Below the pieces are notes generated by a model that searched no databases, was not told the DNA's origin, and was given only the letters and a program-made list of their open reading frames with translations. This document shows positions 10,783-18,466 of a DNA stretch of 64,000 nt, piece by piece. A program made the position numbers and the translations under genes. The first letter of the stretch is position 1. Every line of letters starts with the position of its first letter. The DNA is from an uncultured Paracoccaceae bacterium (GTDB lineage: Bacteria > Pseudomonadota > Alphaproteobacteria > Rhodobacterales > Rhodobacteraceae): NCBI GenBank assembly GCA_947500005.1, contig CANMQJ010000006.1:62001-126000 (forward strand). The letters run 5' to 3'.

Positions 10783-10815
10783 CGTGCAAATCTCAAGGAG
10801 ATTTTCTTTTGCACG
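10783..10815 (+). other. Alternative hairpins in the leader between two RTX genes
   Basis: Two mutually exclusive stems can form. The outer pairs CGTGCAAA (10783-10790) with TTTGCACG (10808-10815). The inner pairs AAATCTC (10788-10794) with GAGATTT (10798-10804) around an AAG loop and is followed by TTTCTTTT-like sequence. The inner form looks like a weak intrinsic terminator after the giant RTX gene; the outer form would disrupt it. It lies 24 bases before the start of the next RTX gene. It may be a terminator, attenuator or processing site. Confidence 0.35.
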
Positions 10816-10838
10816 TGGCGAGTTAGGAGTGTTTTCCC

Positions 10839-12215
10839 ATGTCATCCATAACGGGCACCGCCGGTAACGACAGTCTGATCGGAACCGAACTCGACGATAC
10901 GATAGACGGCATGGGGGGCGCGGACACCCTTTCGGGTCGGGGCGGCAACGACCTTCTGGTCGCGGCAGCGGGACTTCGCGCTGCGAGGGGCGGCGCGGGA
11001 GAAGACACGCTGGACAATTCCGGCGGCGTCAACCTGTCCGCTGCAATCATTGACGGGGTCGAGATCCTTTCGGGCGGCGGCGCGTTCACCCATCACCAGC
11101 TCAATTCCTTCGAGCGGTTCGAGGATATCCGGGCGTTGCAACAGACAACCGCAGGCGAGGTCGATCTGCGCGGACGGATCGAGAGCCTCGCACCGGACCA
11201 GACGTTTCTGAACTACCGTGGATCGGACGGAACAGACCGGATCGTCCTGTCGGACGCGGAGTTCAACATCCTGCTCAATGTCGGGGGCGGGGATGACTGG
11301 GCCGAAACGGGGTCGGGCAACGATATCCTGTTCGCCAACCGCCAGTTCGATTTCGGTTCCGGTTCCGAAGGTGTCACCCTTTCGGCCGGGGATGGCCACG
11401 ATCGCATCGAAGGCGGGAACAACGGAGATATACTGATCGGGGGAACCTCCGCCTTTGATATGTCCGACACCATAGAAGGCGACGATGGCGCGGACGAAAT
11501 CCACGGCGGCGCCGGCAACGACCTGCTCTACGGGGGGTCGGCGGGCGACCAGTGGGACGTAGGGGGTGACGACACCATCTACGGTGGTGCCGGCTCGGAC
11601 ACGATCGAGGGCGGCCTTTATCACGATCTGATCTATGGCGATGACGGGCAGGGCGGCGCCGATTTCGGGGACGTCATCAACGGCGGAAGCGGACGCGACA
11701 CGATTTATGGCGGGGCCGGAAACGATTACCTGCAAGGCGGCGGACAGGCCGGTGATCGGGTCCATGGCGGCACCGGCTCGGATACGCTGATCGGCTCTTC
11801 TGGCGGTGATACGCTTGCGGGTGGCCAGGGCAGCGACGCGATCTATGCCGGTCAGGGCGACGACTTCATTGCCGGTGGGGCGGGAAATGATCGACTGCAT
11901 GGCGGCATGGGATCGGACCGGTTTCACCACAGCGGTATGAGCCATCATGGAACCGACTGGATCGCCGATTACCTGGTCGAGGACCCTGTCGAGGGCCTGA
12001 TCTTCGACCGGGATGTGCTCAGCTTCGCCGGCGTGGGCACGGCGGATGATTTCTCGGTCACGTTTCGCGACGCAGGGGCAGGTGATGCCGCGATCCAGGA
12101 AGCGTTCGTCGTGCACGAGCCCAGCGGACAAACACTCTGGGCGCTTGTCGATGGGGCTGCGCAGGAAAGTATCCTGCTTTCCGTCGGCGGAACCGAATAC
12201 GACCTTCTGGCCTGA
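10839..12215 (+). CDS. RTX calcium-binding protein
   Basis: The 458-residue protein starts at ATG 10839, with TAGGAG at 10824-10829. It begins directly with RTX nonapeptides (TGTAGNDSLIGTELDDTI). A non-RTX stretch of about 100 residues (roughly 55-155) follows, then RTX repeats to about residue 360. The final module of about 95 residues (HHGTDWIADY ... WALVDGAAQ ... EYDLLA) is clearly homologous to the end of the giant RTX protein. It lacks an N-terminal signal sequence, consistent with type I export through a C-terminal signal. It follows the giant RTX gene by 110 bp on the same strand and is convergent with a third RTX gene. Its function beyond calcium-dependent folding outside the cell cannot be stated. 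Confidence 0.88.
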   Translation: MSSITGTAGNDSLIGTELDDTIDGMGGADTLSGRGGNDLLVAAAGLRAARGGAGEDTLDNSGGVNLSAAIIDGVEILSGGGAFTHHQLNSFERFEDIRALQQTTAGEVDLRGRIESLAPDQTFLNYRGSDGTDRIVLSDAEFNILLNVGGGDDWAETGSGNDILFANRQFDFGSGSEGVTLSAGDGHDRIEGGNNGDILIGGTSAFDMSDTIEGDDGADEIHGGAGNDLLYGGSAGDQWDVGGDDTIYGGAGSDTIEGGLYHDLIYGDDGQGGADFGDVINGGSGRDTIYGGAGNDYLQGGGQAGDRVHGGTGSDTLIGSSGGDTLAGGQGSDAIYAGQGDDFIAGGAGNDRLHGGMGSDRFHHSGMSHHGTDWIADYLVEDPVEGLIFDRDVLSFAGVGTADDFSVTFRDAGAGDAAIQEAFVVHEPSGQTLWALVDGAAQESILLSVGGTEYDLLA

Positions 12216-12225
12216 TCGGTCCGGA

Positions 12226-12251
12226 CGTCGGGCGGCGGTGGCCGCCCGACG
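12226..12251. terminator. Strong hairpin between convergent RTX genes
   Basis: CGTCGGGCGGC (12226-12236) pairs perfectly with GCCGCCCGACG (12241-12251) around a GGTG loop. It sits in the 45-bp gap between two converging RTX genes. There is no T-tract on either side, so it may act as a transcript-end stabiliser or a weak bidirectional terminator. Confidence 0.5.
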
Positions 12252-12260
12252 CGAACCGGT

Positions 12261-14321
12261 TCAGGTCAGCAGATCAAAGACCCCACCTTCCAACTGGATG
12301 TTGATACTCTCCTGTCCGCCACCATCGACCAGGGCCCAGAGGATCTGCCCGGTGGGCCGGAAGATGACGAAGGCTTCGTCAGTGTCGCCCTCGCCCGCGC
12401 CCGTCGTGCGCGCGAGATTCACCTGGAACCAGTCGGCCGTGGCCCCCTCGCGTGTGGAAACGAGCAGGTCGCCCTCTGCCGCGTCGTAGTCCTGCACCCA
12501 GTCGGTGCCGTGAACCGGAACGGTCCCATGAAAGAAGCGGTCGGCCCCCGTGCCGCCGTTCAGCCGGTCATAGCCCGAGCCGCCATTGAGGAAATCGTCT
12601 CCCTCACCCCCGAAGAGGAGATCGCCAAGCGCGCCGCCGGTCAGGCTGTCATTGCCGTCTTGCCCGGTCAGGGTGTCGGCGCCCAGCCCGCCATCGAGAC
12701 TGTCATTGCCGATGCCGCCATAGGCGAGGTCATTGCCCTGGCCGCCTCCGATCGTGTCGTTGCCGTCGCCGCCGAGGATCGTGTCGGATAGGTCGGCATC
12801 GATGCCTGGCAGGTCGCGCATGTTCTCCGAAAACAGGAAAGTATCGTCGCCCATCATCAGGTCGTCGCCGGTCCCGCCGTTCATCAAATCATTGCCCAAG
12901 CCGCCGATCATCGTGTCGTCGCCGTCTTCGCCGCGCAGGAAATCGGCGCCGTCAGCGCCGACAAGAAGGTCGGCCCCGGTCCCGCCTGAGACCGTATCGT
13001 CGCCCGCGCCGCCGTCGATACGGTCGTCGGCCCCGGCGCCGGCCAGCAGATCGGCCCCATCTCCGCCAAGCAGTGCATCCTCTTCATCGGAACCGGTCAG
13101 GCTGTCATCGCCGCCTTCGCCGTGGACGCGGCCGGCCTCCGTCAGCGTCCGGGCGTCGTCGCCCTCTCCGAGAAGCACGGGTGCGCCGACATCCATGACG
13201 CGTGCCTCGTCTTCATGCGTCACAAGCAGGCGATCATCCGCGCCGAGGATCAGGCTGGTGGAGAATGGATTGCCCTCCATGTCATTCCAGATCACCTCGG
13301 GCGCGGTGAGGGGCTGGCCGTCGATGGTGAACTGTTGCAGGACCAGGTCATTGTCGACCACGAACGCCACCGCATAGCGTCCATCGGACAGGGGAAAGGC
13401 ATCGACAAGATACTGTGCCACGGGCATCTCGACGGGATCGCCCACCCCGACGCCATTCGAGTCGTGGCGCTGCGCCAGCGTCTGTGTTTTCGTGAAGTGG
13501 AACCCGGTCTGCCATATGACGACGAAGCCGCCATCGTCGAGCGGCACGATCCGGTTGCGGGAATCCGACCCGCCGTTTTCATCGCCCACCAGGATGGCGT
13601 CGCTGCGCGGTGTCCCTTCTGCCGCCACGATGCGCACGAACACGGTATCGGCGCTGACCTGTGAGAACGGCGGTACTTCGGCATCGTTGTCGGTGTCGAT
13701 CCAGGAAATCGCGAAACTGCCATCCGCGAGTTGTTCGACGTCCTGGACCGTGGTCCGGTCGCCGCCATTGGTTTCGGTCTGGATCAGCATCACGGGGGCG
13801 GCCAGTGGGGTTCCGTCGACATCGTGGTGCTGGATCCACACCTCATCGAGCGCTCCGCCCTTCCACAGACGGGCAAAGGCCCCGGCATCGCTTTCGATCA
13901 GTTCGTTCGCGCTTCCGGCTTCAACATCGACCACCGTGCCGGGGCTGCCCGCCGCGTCGACGACCAGGATCCGGTCGCGAGTCGACTGGTCCGGTCCGGT
14001 CGACTGGTAGTGGTTCCACACCAGGACAAGGCTGCCATCGGAAAGCGCGTCCATGGCGGAGACGAAATAGAGATTGCGCCCCTGGTTCGGGTCGTCCGCA
14101 CCGATCAGGATAGGGTCGGGCGCATCCTCTGCTCCGGCGTCACGCTGCAGATACAGCTCGGAATGGAAGCGTTCCGGGGTATATGTTGCGTATAGCACGG
14201 CACGCTCGCCCGAGGGCAGATCGACCACCAGCGGCCTGGTCGTGAAGGTTTCTGGGTCGATGCCGGGCAGATACGGCGCGGGATCGGTCTGGAGATCGAC
14301 TGCGACTGCGGACTCAATCAT
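12261..14321 (-). CDS. RTX protein with N-terminal propeller-like repeats
   Basis: The protein has 686 residues, with ATG at 14321 and AAGGGG 9 bases upstream. The first 390 or so residues contain repeated LxDGSxxxxW strands (LSDGSLVLVWNHY, LADGSFAISWIDT, LDDGGFVVIWQTG, LSDGRYAVAFVVD) spaced 60-80 residues apart, which suggests a beta-propeller-like fold. RTX nonapeptides occupy about 395-590. The last 90 residues (VHGTDWVQDYDAAEGD ... WALVDGGGQ ... VFDLLT) match the C-termini of the two RTX proteins on the other strand. It is therefore likely a substrate of the same type I exporter, which is not encoded in this window. Convergent orientation with its paralogue hints at duplication and inversion. 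Confidence 0.87.
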   Translation of the reverse strand: MIESAVAVDLQTDPAPYLPGIDPETFTTRPLVVDLPSGERAVLYATYTPERFHSELYLQRDAGAEDAPDPILIGADDPNQGRNLYFVSAMDALSDGSLVLVWNHYQSTGPDQSTRDRILVVDAAGSPGTVVDVEAGSANELIESDAGAFARLWKGGALDEVWIQHHDVDGTPLAAPVMLIQTETNGGDRTTVQDVEQLADGSFAISWIDTDNDAEVPPFSQVSADTVFVRIVAAEGTPRSDAILVGDENGGSDSRNRIVPLDDGGFVVIWQTGFHFTKTQTLAQRHDSNGVGVGDPVEMPVAQYLVDAFPLSDGRYAVAFVVDNDLVLQQFTIDGQPLTAPEVIWNDMEGNPFSTSLILGADDRLLVTHEDEARVMDVGAPVLLGEGDDARTLTEAGRVHGEGGDDSLTGSDEEDALLGGDGADLLAGAGADDRIDGGAGDDTVSGGTGADLLVGADGADFLRGEDGDDTMIGGLGNDLMNGGTGDDLMMGDDTFLFSENMRDLPGIDADLSDTILGGDGNDTIGGGQGNDLAYGGIGNDSLDGGLGADTLTGQDGNDSLTGGALGDLLFGGEGDDFLNGGSGYDRLNGGTGADRFFHGTVPVHGTDWVQDYDAAEGDLLVSTREGATADWFQVNLARTTGAGEGDTDEAFVIFRPTGQILWALVDGGGQESINIQLEGGVFDLLT

Positions 14322-14436
14322 GAAACAATACCCCTTGGGGTCGGGCCAGGGTGGCCATGACCAGACCGCAAGGATAGCACGGCGCCGCGTCAGCGGGGAA
14401 TTGAGGATCTCTGCACTTTATCCATCATAGAAGGCC

Positions 14437-15402
14437 TCAAAGCCTGCCGAGAAGCGCCGCGAGGTAGAGGGACAGGGTCCCGGCCATGCCCATTCGATAA
14501 AGCCTCCCCGCCGCCACGAGACGCAGGCGCCGGAAAAGACCCTGGTTACGCTCCCTGTCGAAGCGTTCCAGAAGCGCGCGGTTCTCGGGCGTCAACCGAT
14601 GGCGGGAGGCGCTGAGCGCGGCGATGTTGAGCGTGTTCCATTTCCGGAAGCCGCCCGAGACCAGCATCCGGAGCCGCTTGATCTTGGCCCGCATCCCGCG
14701 ATTTGCGCCGATCAGGTTGTTTCCGTGCTGCCGGTAGAGGATGAAGGGCGTATCGTCGAACAGGACATGTCCGCCCGCACCGCTGACAATCTGGTAGACC
14801 CACCAGTCATGCACGACGATCTCGCCAGCCTCGAAACTCGCAGCGCGCGCTAGGTCAAGCGCCGGTCTGTTGAGCATCATCGTGTTGCCGCCCGCCACGT
14901 TCTGAACCAGCGCGTGACCAAAGCTCGCCTGCCCGGGCATACCGCGTGACAGCCTCTGATTGCCAAGCACCTCGTCGCATTCCCAACTTCGCCCGCAATA
15001 AAGCAGCGGAACGTCCGAGTCCGGTTTCTGGCCGAGCAGGTCGAGACCGCGCTGCAACTTCTCGGGCATCCAGACATCGTCCTGGTCCGACAGGGCGATC
15101 ACGTCCACCCAGTCGGGGGTGTTGCGCAGAAGGTTGAGGAAATTCTGCGCTGCACCGTTGCAGGGGCCGTCGATCACCTTGACCGCGATGGCGGGTTGTT
15201 CCTGCGCGAACTGCGCCAGGATCTGTCGCGTCTCGTCCTGCGAGTTGTCATCGCTGACGAGGATCAGATCGGGTCTTCGCGTCTGGGTCACGAAGCTTTC
15301 CAACTGAGCAGGGAGATCGCGCGCCCCGTTATAGGTGGCCATCAGAACGGCCAGTTTGCGGTCATCCGGCATGTTGGATGCAGTGCTCGAGTCGCTGGGC
15401 AT
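14437..15402 (-). CDS. Glycosyltransferase family 2, rhamnosyltransferase-like
   Basis: I take the ATG at 15402 (AAAGG five bases upstream), giving 321 residues; an in-frame start 18 bases further upstream lacks a good ribosome site. The N-terminus has the GT-A signature VLMATYNGARDLPAQLESFVTQT, followed by VSDDNSQDET and the aspartate-rich metal site SDQDDVW. This resembles dTDP-rhamnosyl or related sugar transferases. HDWWVYQ and YRQHGNNLIGA follow at the acceptor side, as in this subfamily. The C-terminal 60 residues are basic and end in a hydrophobic stretch that may touch the membrane. The rfbCBDA operon in this window makes dTDP-rhamnose, a plausible donor, but this is inference. Confidence 0.8.
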   Translation of the reverse strand: MPSDSSTASNMPDDRKLAVLMATYNGARDLPAQLESFVTQTRRPDLILVSDDNSQDETRQILAQFAQEQPAIAVKVIDGPCNGAAQNFLNLLRNTPDWVDVIALSDQDDVWMPEKLQRGLDLLGQKPDSDVPLLYCGRSWECDEVLGNQRLSRGMPGQASFGHALVQNVAGGNTMMLNRPALDLARAASFEAGEIVVHDWWVYQIVSGAGGHVLFDDTPFILYRQHGNNLIGANRGMRAKIKRLRMLVSGGFRKWNTLNIAALSASRHRLTPENRALLERFDRERNQGLFRRLRLVAAGRLYRMGMAGTLSLYLAALLGRL

Positions 15403-15501
15403 CGGAACCTTTCGCCACAACGCGCCGGACGCTGCCCGTCTGGGCGCAAATACTCACGGACAGTTCGCATAGCATGGCGGCGGTTCGCTGCAAAGGCAGG
15501 T

Positions 15502-18303
15502 TTACGCCTGCATGGCCTGTTCCTGCAAACTGCGCGCCCGCGCACGGGCCGCCTCGCTCATCCGCAACAGGCCGTTTCGCGACGCCTCGAGGGCCAGTAC
15601 CGCATTCGCGGCAGCGGCCATGTCATCCGCTGGCACGACAAAGCCGGTGCGCCCGCTTTCCACGAGCGACGGTGGCGCACCACGATCATAGCAGATGACG
15701 GGTCTGCCCGCCGCCATCGCCTCCAGAACGGTCCGACCAAAGCTTTCGGCGAACTTGGACAGGCTGAGAACGACATCTGCCTGGGCAATCGCTTCGGCCG
15801 GGGTGGTGGCGTAATCCCTGAAATCGACATTGCCGGGCCAGGGCCGCATCAGGTGGAGATCCTGGCTGGGAGGTCCGATCAAAAGGAAGCGGATCGGGCG
15901 TCCATGCGCCTCGATCAACCGGGCGATGCCCAGGAAATCGGCGATGCCTTTCTTGGCGATGTTGCTGCTGATCATCGCCACGCGCAGCGGCCGTTGCGGA
16001 GAATAGCCCAGATCGAACAGGGTTTCGTCCACGGAATTGGGTCGCACGACCGTCCGTTCCGGACAGTCCAGCCAGTCTGCCACAGTGGCCGAGGTGGCTA
16101 CGAACCGGTCGACACTCTCCAGAAGATGGCGGCGCAGGGCCGGTGCGCTTGACCCAAGGTGCCGGCGCAGGGCGACGTCCTGTTCGGGCAATTCGCGCAC
16201 ATGTACGGTGCTGGTGGCCCCTTCGGCGCGTGCGGCGACCAGCGGCGCGTTAAGCACGATGGTGTTCACATGGATGCTCGTCGCGTCGTACTTGCGTATC
16301 AGCCCGCGAATGGTCCTTACCGTGTCCTCATCCGCCGGCCTCAGCGCGTGATACCAGAGTTGCGGAACAAGCTCGACCGCCGCGGTGATCGACAGCAGTT
16401 GTTCGAGATATTCGGGGTTCCGCAGTGTCGGCATCACGACCACCGGGCAATGGCCGCGCCGGGCCATCCGCTCGACCACGCCGAGCAGACTGCGTTCCGC
16501 GCCAAACAGTGTCTTGCCCGAGGTATGGGCGAAGACGAGCGTTCGTTTCACATGGGCGGGCGTGTCCGACAGCGCCCCCTTGAAACAGGGCAGAGGCGCG
16601 GCGCCCTGATCCTTGCCGACGGTTTCGTAATGCAACAGCGGGTTCGTGGCGGAGTCTAGGCCCTGCGCGCGCCGATAGCCTCCTGTGCTGAACAGCGGCC
16701 CCGGGTCGCGGTTCTCGGCCGCGCCGCCCTGCAGGTAGTGCTGAACCGGGCAGATATCGGCGAGCAGAACGTCCTTGTGGCTGAGCCGGTACCAGTCCGG
16801 GTCGAACAGGTCCGATGCCGACAGGATATCGAATTCGGTCCGCTCGCCCTCCGGATCACCCAGCCCGATCGCCGGGGGCACGCGGAAGGGTCGCTGTTCG
16901 GGATGCTGCGGCAGGTACAGGTCTTCTGGCCTTTCCGCCTGGGTATGCCAGTAATGCGCGGCCTCCATGTAGTCGCGCCGCAGGCCCTTGAACTGGGTGC
17001 GCAGGTGGGTTTCGCTGCGCATTGTCAGCGAGCCCGGATCGGTCCGGCCGAACGCGAGCGGCACGCCGGCGCACACCTCGCGGATCGCCTTCGGACCATA
17101 GGCATGCGTCAGGCGATAGTAATACTCGGTATCCGAATTGACCTTTACCCGGTCCCAATATCCCAGCACCTCGCGCAGTTCCGCCCGGATCATCAGCGAG
17201 GACACGTTGCGATAGATCCAGGCTTCCTCCATCCTCCAGCGGGTCATGGCGAGGTCGTCGCTGGCGCGGACCCAATGGGACACAGTGGCCTTGAGTTCCG
17301 GGTCGTCCAGCAGCGCCATGGCCTGGCGTGCGATCTTTTCGGGATGGGACCAGTCATCGGCATCATGAACGGTGATGAATTCGCCCCGTGCCGCGGCAAA
17401 GCCTGTATTCCGGGCGGGATATGCCCCCTGGTTATGCTCGTGGGCAATGACCCGGATGCGGTCGTCCTTTTCGGCGGCGGCCCGGGCCATGGCGAGGCTG
17501 TCATCCGAGGACCCGTCATCCACCACGACGATTTCGAGATGGGGCCAGGTCTGGGATTGAAGGCCGCGCAAAGCCGTCGGCAAGTTGCGCGCGCCGTTGA
17601 ACACGGGCAGGATGACGCTGACCAGCGGCAGATCGGCAACCGGCCCCTCAAGCCATGGCCCGGGATCTCCCCAGAGCCTGTCGAAGCGAGGCCCCTTCAT
17701 GTCGTCGCGCAGGCGGATCGGCAGCAAACCGTGCGGCACGTAGATCCGCGCCAGGGCCGAGGTCAGCTCCCAGTCGTCCAGCCCGAGAAAACGGTCGTGC
17801 TGGATCTGGGCCAGTTCGAAATCCGGCAGCGCCCCGAAGCGCAGGATACCTCGTTCCAGCAGGCGGGCGGCCTCGTCACGGTCCTTCTGGGAAAGGGCCA
17901 GCTGCACACCCAGAAGGAACGGCCCGGGATGGCCCACCGTCTGCAACCCTTCTTCGGTTTCGTGGAAGACGGTCAGCGCGGCGCGGGCGGCAGGCAGGTC
18001 GTCATGTTCGACATGCCAACGCGCCAGAACCCAGCCAGCGACCGCGCGTTCATGCGGCGGCCCGGTCTCGAACAGAACCTGCAAGGCCGGCAGCGCAGTT
18101 TCATGATAGCCCCGCCAAAGCATGAGATCGAGTTCCAGGGCCTGAACCGGCCCGCCCTGGCGGCCTTCGGCCTGGCCTGTGTTGCAATAATGGTCCCACG
18201 GATCGAGGCCCGCCTGGCGTACGTCGGCATATGTCTGAAGGTACCAGACGGGGTCGAAATTCTCGTAATGCACAGAAGCCGGGGTCGTCACTGAATTCAT
18301 CAT
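15502..18303 (-). CDS. Two-domain glycosyltransferase (GT2 + GT4-like) with WY/DV/HY modules
   Basis: The protein is 933 residues from ATG 18303 (or 18300, adjacent Met). The N-terminus has one copy of a module (FDPVWYLQTYADV ... HYCNTGQAEGR). A helical TPR-like segment to about 230 follows, then a GT2 domain (VSVILPVFNGARNLPTAL, VVVDDGSSDDS, HDADDWSHPEK). A second module pair (LFDPDWYRLSHKDV ... HYLQGGAAENR) lies near 540-610. The C-terminal third is GT4-like: a Rossmann segment (RVAMISSNIAKKG), then SKFAESFGRTVLEAMAAGRP with the conserved E-x7-E pattern. It could add two different sugars to a growing glycan. It is transcribed divergently from the unassigned gene at 18467. Acceptor and donors are unknown. 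Confidence 0.83.
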   Translation of the reverse strand: MMNSVTTPASVHYENFDPVWYLQTYADVRQAGLDPWDHYCNTGQAEGRQGGPVQALELDLMLWRGYHETALPALQVLFETGPPHERAVAGWVLARWHVEHDDLPAARAALTVFHETEEGLQTVGHPGPFLLGVQLALSQKDRDEAARLLERGILRFGALPDFELAQIQHDRFLGLDDWELTSALARIYVPHGLLPIRLRDDMKGPRFDRLWGDPGPWLEGPVADLPLVSVILPVFNGARNLPTALRGLQSQTWPHLEIVVVDDGSSDDSLAMARAAAEKDDRIRVIAHEHNQGAYPARNTGFAAARGEFITVHDADDWSHPEKIARQAMALLDDPELKATVSHWVRASDDLAMTRWRMEEAWIYRNVSSLMIRAELREVLGYWDRVKVNSDTEYYYRLTHAYGPKAIREVCAGVPLAFGRTDPGSLTMRSETHLRTQFKGLRRDYMEAAHYWHTQAERPEDLYLPQHPEQRPFRVPPAIGLGDPEGERTEFDILSASDLFDPDWYRLSHKDVLLADICPVQHYLQGGAAENRDPGPLFSTGGYRRAQGLDSATNPLLHYETVGKDQGAAPLPCFKGALSDTPAHVKRTLVFAHTSGKTLFGAERSLLGVVERMARRGHCPVVVMPTLRNPEYLEQLLSITAAVELVPQLWYHALRPADEDTVRTIRGLIRKYDATSIHVNTIVLNAPLVAARAEGATSTVHVRELPEQDVALRRHLGSSAPALRRHLLESVDRFVATSATVADWLDCPERTVVRPNSVDETLFDLGYSPQRPLRVAMISSNIAKKGIADFLGIARLIEAHGRPIRFLLIGPPSQDLHLMRPWPGNVDFRDYATTPAEAIAQADVVLSLSKFAESFGRTVLEAMAAGRPVICYDRGAPPSLVESGRTGFVVPADDMAAAANAVLALEASRNGLLRMSEAARARARSLQEQAMQA

Positions 18304-18466
18304 CGCATCGCTACCCCATTCCCGTGACCAAGGCGAGCGAAAATGGCGCCCGTGCTGGCCCGGCTCCGGGCTCCGGCGGGGCAGCCGAAAATGCCCCCGG
18401 GCTTGCTTTTGTGGCATGTTTGGGAGAAGGAAAACACAAGGTCTATTTCCAAAGGTTGGTTTCACG

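Noticed and set aside
7729..10845. 1038-codon open frame on the minus strand inside the RTX genes
   Set aside because: Same cause as above; it runs across the end of one RTX gene and has no family-like motif.
4705..12215. Repeated DNA in the RTX genes as a CRISPR array
   Set aside because: The repeats are coding, of the 9-codon RTX type, with variable bases and no constant-length spacers.
16738..18294. 518-codon plus-strand frame opposite the GT2/GT4 protein
   Set aside because: The real glycosyltransferase motifs are on the minus strand; the plus-strand protein has no motif.
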